DNA of 5,592 nucleotides, from contig CAZNWC010000028.1 in NCBI GenBank assembly GCA_964577055.1, forward strand, positions 1-5,592, read 5' to 3'. The position numbers and the translations under genes were made by a program. Under the pieces are notes generated by a model. It worked only from the letters and a program-made list of their open reading frames with translations. It was not told where the DNA came from and searched no databases. How positions within the stretch are numbered: position 1 is the first letter of the stretch; the number at the start of each line of letters is the position of its first letter. Below, in pieces: positions 1 through 5,592 of the stretch. This DNA comes from PNNG01 sp964577055. GTDB taxonomy: Bacteria; Bacteroidota; Bacteroidia; UBA7662.

Positions 1-2
1 AC

Positions 3-365
3 GATACTGAACTGCCAGCTAATGTTGTTCCAGCTATTTACCAGGGATCTCAAGCTTACGTTTTAATTACCGACCAGAACGAAACAGAAACAACGAATAA
101 CGATTGCACAATTCGACAGAACGCAACTTTCCAAATAAGCATAGTAACAAAGTTTCCACAAGGCAACGGAGGCAAGAAATTATCTGAGAATATTTCAAAT
201 GCTATTCAGCAAAAAATGACTTTGCAATATTTAACCTTACCAATCGACTTGCAAGCAATTAACATTCGAAAAAACTTTTCTAGAGTTCAAATCGAGCAAG
301 GAACTAGTCAAATAGCTTACCAAAAAATATTATCCTATAACTTAGATATTTTCTTCGTGTCTTGA
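3..365 (+). CDS. Probable tail terminator/completion protein, 5'-truncated
   Basis: An open frame enters from the left edge and runs 120 codons to TGA at 363-365, followed at once by a second in-frame stop (TAA, 366-368). The start is outside the window. The visible protein begins DTELPANVVPAIY and ends LSYNLDIFFVS. It reads as a small alpha/beta protein: a beta strand (AYVLIT), a second strand (ATFQISIVTKF), a helix (KKLSENISNAIQQKM), and a final strand (YQKILSYNLDIFF). This order resembles the small tail completion/terminator proteins (gpU or DUF3168-like) that cap the tail tube at the head-proximal end. Its place directly upstream of the major tail protein is the usual one for that role. 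No diagnostic motif is visible, so the function is inferred from pattern and position; a head-tail connector is the main alternative. The coding status itself is firm. Confidence 0.6.
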   Translation, partial: DTELPANVVPAIYQGSQAYVLITDQNETETTNNDCTIRQNATFQISIVTKFPQGNGGKKLSENISNAIQQKMTLQYLTLPIDLQAINIRKNFSRVQIEQGTSQIAYQKILSYNLDIFFVS

Positions 366-389
366 TAATTAAAATTTTATGTATATTTG
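362..389 (+). promoter_or_regulatory. Bacteroidetes-type promoter for the major tail protein
   Basis: TATATTTG at 382-389 is a perfect match to the Bacteroidetes -7 consensus TAnnTTTG. TTG at 362-364 lies 17 bp upstream, within the 17-23 bp spacing described for Flavobacterium-type promoters. Transcription would start near 394-397, leaving only about 10 nt of A-rich leader before ATG 406. It overlaps the stop codon of the upstream gene and fills the only real intergenic gap in the window. A dedicated promoter would suit the most abundant tail protein. Confidence 0.6.
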
Positions 390-405
390 TTAAAACGAAT
401 AAGCA

Positions 406-822
406 ATGGCAACATATCAATTAGGCAACTTCTTTACATTCGAGTGGAATTCTCTTCCAGTCGTTTGCAAAACTTCCGCTTCTGTTTCTATTTCAAATGA
501 ATCCGTAACAGTTAGAAACGATTGCACGGGCGATTATGGAGTAAGACTTGAAGGTGGAGACAAATCAGGATCTTTCTCTTTCTCTGGAGACCTAGATTTT
601 GCATCTACTGGAGTATCTAACCTTTCAGCTTTTGACTTGATGGAAGACATCGGTAAAGTATTTGAATTGGTTTTTGGAGGCACTGAATCAGGTGACAAAA
701 TCATTACTGTGGACGCTCAGTTAAACTCTGTTGAGATTACAGCTGAAAGAAACTCTCAAGTTTCATTCTCTGGTACTTTCGACTTTGCTGGAGCACCAGT
801 TATCAGCGTAATACCAACCTAA
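406..822 (+). CDS. Major tail tube protein (TP901-1/lambda gpV-like)
   Basis: This 138-residue protein is the subunit that would stack in rings to form the siphophage tail tube around the tape measure. It is almost all beta: alternating short strands rich in Ser, Gly and Phe, with SGSFSFSGDLDF (about 55-66) and its late counterpart NSVEITAERNSQVSFSGTFD (about 107-126). This pairing is typical of TP901-1-like tail tube proteins, and the length fits the family. ATG 406 is certain as the start because an in-frame TAA lies at 400-402. There is no Shine-Dalgarno; the leader is A-rich, as is normal in Bacteroidetes. It follows its own promoter and is separated from the chaperone gene by only 9 nt. 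The family assignment comes from pattern recognition, not a search, but position, size and composition all agree. Confidence 0.85.
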   Translation: MATYQLGNFFTFEWNSLPVVCKTSASVSISNESVTVRNDCTGDYGVRLEGGDKSGSFSFSGDLDFASTGVSNLSAFDLMEDIGKVFELVFGGTESGDKIITVDAQLNSVEITAERNSQVSFSGTFDFAGAPVISVIPT

Positions 823-831
823 ACAAAATAT

Positions 832-1158
832 ATGGCTAAGTACCATTCAGCTCCCTATAAAGAGGGAGAGATTTTCTTTTACCCAAATTTGGGCGCTTTG
901 GCGAACTTTGAGGATTTTACAGGACAAGGAATTGCAGATGCTTTTAGCGGAAAAACAATTCCTAAATTAGATGATATTTATGGTTTATTACATGAATGTC
1001 ACAAAGTAGCTTGCTTGCGTAAATCAACAAATCCAGTAGGACTAGACGAATTAAAAGTCTGGGTTGAGGGTAAAGATGTAATGAAATTATTTTCTGAAAT
1101 CCTAGCTGATTTATTACTTGAGCTTGGACTTGGAGAAACTCAAGAAAAAAAAACATAA
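832..1158 (+). CDS. Tail assembly chaperone, short form (lambda gpG-like)
   Basis: This 108-residue protein lies between the tail tube and tape measure genes, the fixed position of the tail assembly chaperone in long-tailed phages. The short form is expected to bind the tape measure before assembly and is absent from the finished tail. The N-terminus (YHSAPYKEGEIFFYPNLGAL) is followed by a helical body (ALANFEDFTGQGIADAF, LLHECHKVACLRKS, VMKLFSEILADLLLELGLG) and a charged tail ending QEKKT. ATG 832 is the first start after the upstream stop. The last codons are a run of nine A (1145-1153), and the zero frame stops at TAA 1156-1158. The same region carries a slippery heptamer and an open -1 frame (see the fusion). 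I see no sequence motif that proves homology to gpG; the call rests on order, size and frameshift layout. Confidence 0.75.
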   Translation: MAKYHSAPYKEGEIFFYPNLGALANFEDFTGQGIADAFSGKTIPKLDDIYGLLHECHKVACLRKSTNPVGLDELKVWVEGKDVMKLFSEILADLLLELGLGETQEKKT

Positions 1159-1517
1159 GTGAAGACGAGAGCGAATATTATTCCGCTCGCGAAAATTTAA
1201 TGCTGCTCGTAGGTAGGACAAAAATCCCTTATGAGCAGCTTTTCTGTTTAAGTAGGAAAGAGTTAAAGGCATTGGTTAAAGGCCATGAGATAGATCAAAA
1301 GGATATGATAGAAAGCATGAGAGTTCATGCTATTATTGGACTTCAACCTCATTTAAAGAAAGGTGCTAATATTTCACCAAATAAAATTTGGCCTTTGCCT
1401 TGGGATAATATAGTAAAACCATTAGAGTCAACTCCTCAAGACTTTGCTAAAGCAAAGAAATTGTTGGAAATTGCAAGTAAACTAGAAAGAAATGGCAAAT
1501 CCAAGAATAGAGGTTGA
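832..1517 (+). CDS. Tail assembly chaperone, -1 frameshift fusion (lambda gpGT-like)
   Basis: This is the predicted 228-residue product made when ribosomes slip by -1 on A_AAA_AAA at 1146-1152. The first 107 codons (832-1152) are shared with the short form. Reading then resumes at 1152 as NISEDESEYYSAREN and joins without a stop to the frame ending at TAG/TGA-type stop 1515-1517. The -1 frame is closed upstream by TGA at 1119-1121, so the two frames overlap only in a short stretch that contains the A run. In lambda, the T extension of gpGT contacts the tape measure and recruits tube subunits; the same role is inferred here. The extension has helices, a basic middle (CLSRKELKALVKGHE, MRVHAI) and a conserved-looking IWPLPWDN segment near its C-terminal third. 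The fusion is inferred from sequence and its efficiency cannot be read from it. Confidence 0.72.
1146..1152 (+). promoter_or_regulatory. -1 ribosomal frameshift slippery site A_AAA_AAA
   Basis: The heptamer A AAA AAA is in the correct register for the X_XXY_YYZ rule: the zero-frame codons are AAA 1147-1149 and AAA 1150-1152, with A at 1146. It lies within a run of nine A (1145-1153), four bases before the zero-frame stop at 1156. A -1 shift moves translation into the frame that leads to 1517. The long A run could also allow RNA polymerase slippage, where gain of one A would give the same fusion. Confidence 0.75.
1166..1191 (+). promoter_or_regulatory. Hairpin, possible frameshift stimulator
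   Basis: CGAGAGCG (1166-1173) pairs with CGCTCGCG (1184-1191), giving seven base pairs, six of them G-C, with one A.G mismatch at 1168/1189 and a 10-nt AT-rich loop. Such a GC-rich stem stands out in this AT-rich DNA. It starts 13 nt after the slippery heptamer, somewhat longer than the usual 5-9 nt. No U tract follows, so a terminator is unlikely. Its role as stimulator is inferred. Confidence 0.45.
1200..1517 (+). CDS. T-like extension of the chaperone, in the -1 frame
   Basis: A stand-alone reading from ATG 1200 would give 105 residues (MLLVGRTKIPYEQLF to NGKSKNRG). I think it is mainly expressed as the C-terminal part of the frameshift fusion, because its frame is open and codes for a sensible acidic linker upstream of this ATG, back to 1122, and there is no clear ribosome binding site (sequence before it is CGCGAAAATTTA). 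The body is helical and basic, with SRKELKALVKG, an ESMRVHAIIGL helix and NKIWPLPWDN. The 3' end overlaps the start of the tape measure gene by 26 nt, so the two are probably translationally coupled. It may be listed elsewhere as a separate hypothetical protein. Confidence 0.55.
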   Translation: MLLVGRTKIPYEQLFCLSRKELKALVKGHEIDQKDMIESMRVHAIIGLQPHLKKGANISPNKIWPLPWDNIVKPLESTPQDFAKAKKLLEIASKLERNGKSKNRG

Positions 1518-3450
1518 AATTGGAGCAATAATTGATGGCCTTAAAAAAGGCATTGTTGAATCAATTGGAATTATTGGAGCTTTAGAAAAGGAAGCTGTAG
1601 ATTTAGATAAGAAATTAAAAGCTGCAACTACAGTTCCTGAAATTGCTAATTTGAATGCAAAACTCGCTCAAACTAAATCTGCAATATCTCAATTAAAAAG
1701 CACTGGAATTGAACCATTGACTAAAGCTACTAGTCAATTTAATGTTGTAGGATTAGATTTTGCTAGAGTAATTCAAGATGCTCCTTTTGGAATTATTGGT
1801 GTTGGCAACAACATTCAACAATTGGCTCAATCATTTTCTACTTTAGGTAAAGCTGGAGATTCATTAAGTTCAAAATTTAAATTAGCATTAGGTCAAATTT
1901 TTAGTTCTTCAAATGCTTTAATTCTAGGTGTTTCAATTCTTACTACTGCACTTACTTATCTCACTCAAAAAGGATTTTTTGATTCAGAGAAAGGTGCTAA
2001 ATCATTAACAGATAGGTTAAAAGAATATGAGGAAACATTAGGTTCTGTTGCAAGAGCAACTTTAAAAGGGATTCAAAATAGTGAAGGAGAATTACAAAAA
2101 TTTAAAGCTTTAACTGCACAAGCTCAAAATTTAAATGTTTCAGATAAAAACAGACTCGCAGCTGTTAACGAATTACAAAAACAATATCCTGAATATTTAG
2201 GCAACTTAACTAAAGAACAAATATTAACTGGTCAAGTTGGTGATTCTTATGACATTTTAACGAAGCAAATCATTGCTAATGCAAAAGCGAAAGCATTTTC
2301 AGATGAAATTACCAAAAATAGCTCAGATCTTAGAACTCTTGAAAAAGAACAAAATGAAACTGCAAATCAAATTTTATCTAAAAGGATTGAATTACAAAAT
2401 GCTCAAGCAAGAAGTAATGAATCTGGATTAAAGGTTTCTGGTCAATTAGCTGCTACTGATTTTACTGTATTGAATATAACAGGAGAATTAAATGATTTAA
2501 TACAAAAGCAAACTAAATCAATTTCAGAAGCTAATAAAATTAAACAATCAAATCTTGAACTTGATGGATTAATTAATCAAGAATTACAAAACGGAGCTGT
2601 ATTTACTAATAAAAATACAGATGCTAGGAATCAAAATACAAAAGCTTTAGATGAATGGAAAAAAAAGGCAGAAGAAATTCAAAAAGTATTAGATACAGAA
2701 GCATTTCTAGAATCAAGAGAAATAAAATTTGATTTAAATGTTGAAAAATTTACTAAACAAATACAAGATGCTTTTGCTCCAGAAAAAGAGATAAAAGTTA
2801 AAATAAAAACTGATGTTGTATTAGATGAAGATATTCCAGATGAATTGCCATTCATAGATCGATTACTAGAACGTTTAAATCCAAAAAAATTTACCGAACT
2901 TGAGGAAAGGACTGCTCAATTTGCAACTACCATGCTTGGCATTTTAGATAATGGTTTAGCAAATGCATTTGTTGATTTAGGCCAATCAATTGGCGAAGCT
3001 TTGGCAACTGGAGGAAATGTACTTTCTGCGGTTGGAAAATCTTTACTTGGTAGCGTTGGTAAATTATTAGGAGACTTTGGTAAGCAATTAATTGCATTCG
3101 GTGTAGCTGGTTTAGCTTATTCTAAATTAATTAAATCATTATTTACAAACCCTGCTACAGCAGCTCCTAAGGCTGGTTTAGCCATTGCCGCTGGTGTTGC
3201 ATTGATAGCATTATCTGGAGCAATTAGCTCTGGATTAAGGTCAAACTCAGGAGGTGGCGGCGGCGGCGGAGGAGGCGGAGGTGGTACATCCGTAGGATCT
3301 AGCGGAGTAGGTGGAGGAACTTCTTTTGCAGGAGGTGGACAAGGTGGTTTATTTCAGCAGAATAGAGACTTAAACGGAGAGTTAGTAGTTCGTGGCCAAG
3401 ACTTGGTATATGTATTTGGTCAAGCTAATAACAAGATAAATAAAGGATAA
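1492..3450 (+). CDS. Tail tape measure protein
   Basis: This 652-residue protein would sit in the tail tube lumen, set tail length and help DNA passage through the host envelope. The N-terminal part is helical (IDGLKKGIVESIGIIGALEK) and is followed by RVIQDAPFGIIGVGNNIQQL at 92-111, a segment I recognise as typical of Bacteroidetes phage tape measures. Hydrophobic segments lie at about 141-158, 532-550 and 561-579. Charged coiled-coil stretches fill roughly 160-300 and 330-410. Residues 587-598 are twelve glycines in a Gly/Ser-rich linker, followed by a compact C-terminal end (LNGELVVRGQDLVYVFGQAN) also seen in this group. At about 1.5 angstrom per residue the length predicts a tail of roughly 98 nm. 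ATG 1492 overlaps the chaperone frame by 26 nt. The gene is short for the family, and its body is more AT-rich than its neighbours, with AAT strongly preferred for Asn. Confidence 0.88.
   Translation: MANPRIEVEIGAIIDGLKKGIVESIGIIGALEKEAVDLDKKLKAATTVPEIANLNAKLAQTKSAISQLKSTGIEPLTKATSQFNVVGLDFARVIQDAPFGIIGVGNNIQQLAQSFSTLGKAGDSLSSKFKLALGQIFSSSNALILGVSILTTALTYLTQKGFFDSEKGAKSLTDRLKEYEETLGSVARATLKGIQNSEGELQKFKALTAQAQNLNVSDKNRLAAVNELQKQYPEYLGNLTKEQILTGQVGDSYDILTKQIIANAKAKAFSDEITKNSSDLRTLEKEQNETANQILSKRIELQNAQARSNESGLKVSGQLAATDFTVLNITGELNDLIQKQTKSISEANKIKQSNLELDGLINQELQNGAVFTNKNTDARNQNTKALDEWKKKAEEIQKVLDTEAFLESREIKFDLNVEKFTKQIQDAFAPEKEIKVKIKTDVVLDEDIPDELPFIDRLLERLNPKKFTELEERTAQFATTMLGILDNGLANAFVDLGQSIGEALATGGNVLSAVGKSLLGSVGKLLGDFGKQLIAFGVAGLAYSKLIKSLFTNPATAAPKAGLAIAAGVALIALSGAISSGLRSNSGGGGGGGGGGGGTSVGSSGVGGGTSFAGGGQGGLFQQNRDLNGELVVRGQDLVYVFGQANNKINKG
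3250..3285 (+). repeat. GGN repeat coding twelve glycines
   Basis: Twelve consecutive glycine codons (GGA, GGT and GGC mixed) form a GC-rich island inside the AT-rich tape measure gene. They encode residues 587-598, between the last hydrophobic segment and the C-terminal domain, within a wider Gly/Ser linker to about residue 625. The codons are mixed, not a pure triplet run. This suggests selection for glycine, though the GGC stretch could still expand or shrink by slippage. Confidence 0.85.
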
Positions 3451-5592
3451 TGGCTAACGATTACAGATTTCAAGCGGTAGTACGAGAAGGAGTTGGCACG
3501 ATAACAGTTAACGGAGTTGCTCCAGTAGAGTTTTATACTGAAGGAGATACGCTTACGATTGCAGTTGCTCCAGGCTCTGGATTTCATACTGCATTGTGGT
3601 ATACTAATCCAGGAAACACTTTCTTATCCTCTTCGCTTTCGTTCAGTTATACGATGCCAGCTGAGGATACAAAAATGTATGTTGTGTTAACTGGTCAAAA
3701 CGTACCGGTAAACGATTACGGCTTGAAATATCAGGGGGGGTATGCTACGAATTACGGCGGTAACGCTTGGGATTTGCAGATACAAAAACAAGGCTATTCT
3801 GGAGCCGTTACGCCTCTTCAAATTAATGACATAACTTACAACTGGGGTAATACTGGAAACGATCCTTTAGAGACAATTATAGGCTCCTCCGTTGATTTTA
3901 CAATCGCTGGAGAGACTGGAGATTTCAACGAGTTCCTAGTTGGAGGTAACCGTACTTGGAAAGTAGTTTTATCTCAGGTTGGAGCAAATGATGATATTAC
4001 GGCTTGGCAAGCAGCTTCTCCTAGTGCTGGATTTAGAGGAATGGCTTTTGGTAACAATATTTTTGTTGGAGCATTTTCTCTTTTGTATTATTCTAGCGAT
4101 GGTATTACTTGGAATACAGTTCCAGTTGGTTTATCTATTTCATACCTTACTTTTGGAAATGGAATTTTTGTTGGAGTTGGTTATGCAGTTGTTTCTGGTG
4201 TTCCAACTGGTTTTGCTGCAACCTCTACCGATGGAATTAATTGGACTGCAAGAACTCCAGCAGCTAATAACTGGTGGCAAGATGTATCCTATGGCAATGG
4301 ATTATTTGTTGCAGTTGCAAAAACTGGAGTAGGAAATAGAATAATGACCTCACCAGATGGCATTACTTGGACATCAAGAAGTCATGCACAAGATATACCA
4401 TTTACTGGAGTAGCTTATGGTAATGGAATTTGGGTTGCGATTTCTGAAATTTCAATTGGTGGACTTGGTACTACTTATACATCATATGATGGTTTAACAT
4501 GGGCTGAACAAGCAACAACATTTGTTGCAAACAAAATTATTTTTGCAGATGGTAAATTTACAACTGGTAATTATTATTCAGTTGATGGGTTAACTTGGAT
4601 AAGTGTTACAATACCATTTACACCTCAATCATTAGCGTATGGTAACGGATATTTTGTTGCGGTAACAAATTTTGGCACTAATCGCATTGCATACTCTACA
4701 AATGCAATAAATTGGACTGCAATACCAGCGGCTTCAGTAGCAACCTTTGAAAGCATTGCATTTGGAAATAATACTTTTGTAATTGGTGCAACATCTGGAA
4801 CAAGTAAAATAAACTACTTACAATTTGAAGGCTTGCAACCTTTCTTTACTGGATACATTGCGCCAGACTTTATTACTAGTCCATATTCTAGCGGAAATAA
4901 GCTATTTGAATTTACCGCAATTGACGGCTTAAAAGGATTAGATTCGATTAGATCAGATTTTGCAACGTGGCCAGATCCACGAACTGAAGCTTTATCCGCA
5001 ATTGTTGGAGCTTTAAACCAGAGCTTTGTGGACAAGAGAAACACTTTTGTAGGTGTTAACATCCACGAGACAAGGATGGACGATACTATTACTCCATTCA
5101 GACAATTTAACGTCCCTCCAAACGCTATTTTTACCGATGGTGAAAGTGCTAAATTTACCAACGGAGTAAGAATTGAAAATGAGCAGTTATATTTAAAGGA
5201 AACAATTGAGCGTATGGTAAATCCTTTCTTAGCTCGAGTTTTCTTGTGGAAAGATACGTTTTACGTTATCCGCCTAAACGAGTACAACCAATTAACTTAC
5301 CAGGCTTTTACCTTTGATCCTAACCAGTCTCTTTTATTAAGCGAAACCATTGTAAATGGAGACGATATAAACGCAGACATTAACCGACCAGAGGAGACTG
5401 CTAGAAGAGTATTTACAGAGTTCAATGCTTATCTAAATCTTGGAGTATTGGATAGAGACTCACAAGGCGGAGTTTTTGATGCAAAGTTTCTAAGTACTGA
5501 ATGGAATTTAAATAGCGCTAACTCTCCTTATCCAAACACTTACCAGCTTTTGCTTTGGGGTTATCACAAGGCAATTCCTAGTTTGCAACCAT
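3450..5592 (+). CDS. Baseplate/tail-hub protein with inserted beta-propeller, 3'-truncated
   Basis: The frame is open from ATG 3450 to the right edge, 714 codons with no stop. The start shares its A with the TAA of the tape measure gene (TAATG), and an in-frame TAA at 3441-3443 excludes an earlier start. Domains: residues 1-85, an Ig-like bacterial repeat domain (GVGTITVNGVAPVEFYTEGD, APGSGFHTALWY, SYTMPAEDTKMYVV at 66-79); 90-177, first part of the hub domain (WDLQIQKQGYSGAVTPLQI, GSSVDFTIAGETGDF from 145, RTWKVVLSQ ending about 176); 180-456, a seven-repeat beta-propeller; 462-714, the hub continues (FFTGYIAPDF from 465, FTAIDGLKGLDSI around 488-500, KETIERMVNPFLARVFLWKD, FYVIRLNEYNQLTYQAF). 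The outer parts match the pattern of the Bacteroidetes phage protein encoded after the tape measure (distal tail/hub, Tal-like). That protein would form the tail tip and contact the host. The domain names are pattern-based; the hub call is good, the exact structural role is inferred. Confidence 0.75.
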   Translation, partial: MANDYRFQAVVREGVGTITVNGVAPVEFYTEGDTLTIAVAPGSGFHTALWYTNPGNTFLSSSLSFSYTMPAEDTKMYVVLTGQNVPVNDYGLKYQGGYATNYGGNAWDLQIQKQGYSGAVTPLQINDITYNWGNTGNDPLETIIGSSVDFTIAGETGDFNEFLVGGNRTWKVVLSQVGANDDITAWQAASPSAGFRGMAFGNNIFVGAFSLLYYSSDGITWNTVPVGLSISYLTFGNGIFVGVGYAVVSGVPTGFAATSTDGINWTARTPAANNWWQDVSYGNGLFVAVAKTGVGNRIMTSPDGITWTSRSHAQDIPFTGVAYGNGIWVAISEISIGGLGTTYTSYDGLTWAEQATTFVANKIIFADGKFTTGNYYSVDGLTWISVTIPFTPQSLAYGNGYFVAVTNFGTNRIAYSTNAINWTAIPAASVATFESIAFGNNTFVIGATSGTSKINYLQFEGLQPFFTGYIAPDFITSPYSSGNKLFEFTAIDGLKGLDSIRSDFATWPDPRTEALSAIVGALNQSFVDKRNTFVGVNIHETRMDDTITPFRQFNVPPNAIFTDGESAKFTNGVRIENEQLYLKETIERMVNPFLARVFLWKDTFYVIRLNEYNQLTYQAFTFDPNQSLLLSETIVNGDDINADINRPEETARRVFTEFNAYLNLGVLDRDSQGGVFDAKFLSTEWNLNSANSPYPNTYQLLLWGYHKAIPSLQP
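3987..4817 (+). repeat. Seven-unit beta-propeller repeat inside the hub gene
   Basis: Residues 180-456 of the hub protein hold seven imperfect repeats. Tryptophans recur at 186, 221, 265, 307, 351, 383 and 422. After each, 14 or 16 residues later, comes an aromatic-Gly-Asn turn: FGNN 200, FGNG 235, YGNG 281, YGNG 323, FADG 365, YGNG 397, FGNN 438, followed by a FVAV-like strand. Each unit then ends in an Asp-box-like S-x-D-G-x-T/N-W: SSDGITW 215-221, STDGINW, SPDGITW, SYDGLTW, SVDGLTW, and the weak STNAINW. Unit length is 32-44 residues. The N-terminal strand (NDDITAW, 180-186) looks like the missing outer strand of the seventh unit, giving a closed ring whose two ends meet, as expected for a domain inserted into a loop. 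The repeats are visible in the DNA too (TATGGTAATGGAATTT-like stretches). Confidence 0.8.

Noticed and set aside
823..831. Stop readthrough joining the tube protein to the chaperone, which are in the same frame
   Set aside because: The nine in-frame bases carry no second stop, but the chaperone has its own ATG and there is no readthrough signal; the shared frame is likely chance.
962..1156. 64-codon open frame on the - strand
   Set aside because: It lies fully inside the chaperone gene, has no family pattern, and is rich in residues expected from antisense of helical coding sequence.
1166..1191. Hairpin as a transcription terminator
   Set aside because: No T tract follows, and the open frame and downstream tail genes continue through it.
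3442..3447. AAAGGA as Shine-Dalgarno for the hub gene
   Set aside because: It ends only two bases before ATG 3450, too close to act well, and Bacteroidetes rarely depend on this motif; the TAATG overlap suggests coupling instead.
3979..4332. 117-codon + strand open frame, very rich in Leu
   Set aside because: It is a shifted reading of the propeller repeats in the hub gene, which is open in its own frame throughout. The Leu/Gln/Met-rich composition comes from the repeated codons.
4180..4780. Diversity-generating retroelement variable region in the repeat domain
   Set aside because: No reverse transcriptase, template repeat or IMH-like element is seen in the window, and the repeats fit simple blade duplication.
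4770..4780. TACTTTTG, a match to the TAnnTTTG promoter element
   Set aside because: It is inside the hub coding sequence, with no gene start downstream; chance matches are expected in AT-rich DNA.
4814..5161. 115-codon open frame on the - strand
   Set aside because: It is antisense to the conserved hub part, with no promoter or recognisable protein pattern.

Overview
The window looks like part of the tail morphogenesis operon of a siphophage or prophage of a Bacteroidetes host, probably Flavobacterium-like. The base composition is AT-rich. The only clear promoter has the Bacteroidetes form (TTG, 17 bp, TAnnTTTG), and the starts lack well-placed Shine-Dalgarno sequences. All genes lie on the + strand, tightly packed or overlapping. 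There is no integrase, lysis, replication, tRNA or host gene here, so phage and prophage cannot be told apart.

Layout: (1) 3-365, the 3' part of a small protein that fits a tail terminator/completion protein by position and general pattern. (2) A promoter at 362-389, just ahead of the major tail tube protein (406-822). (3) A lambda G/GT-like tail assembly chaperone pair. The short form ends at 1158. An A_AAA_AAA slippery heptamer at 1146-1152 lies exactly where a -1 shift enters a frame that stays open to 1517, giving a predicted 228-residue fusion; a GC-rich hairpin follows at 1166-1191. (4) The tape measure protein (1492-3450, 652 residues), with coiled coils, hydrophobic segments and a 12-glycine run. 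(5) A large gene from 3450 that runs off the right edge (714 codons seen, no stop).

The last gene is the most interesting. Its flanks look like one baseplate/tail-hub protein of the Bacteroidetes phage type. About 280 residues are inserted in the middle, made of seven repeats that I read as a closed seven-bladed beta-propeller with Asp-box-like turns. An Ig-like 'bacterial repeat' domain sits at its N-terminus. The propeller has different codon use from its flanks, which suggests an acquired module, possibly for binding a cell-surface ligand. I infer this function from position and fold only.

How the genes work together: the terminator caps the tube, the tube protein polymerises around the tape measure, the two chaperone forms hold the tape measure before assembly, and the hub starts tail assembly and sits at the host-contacting end.
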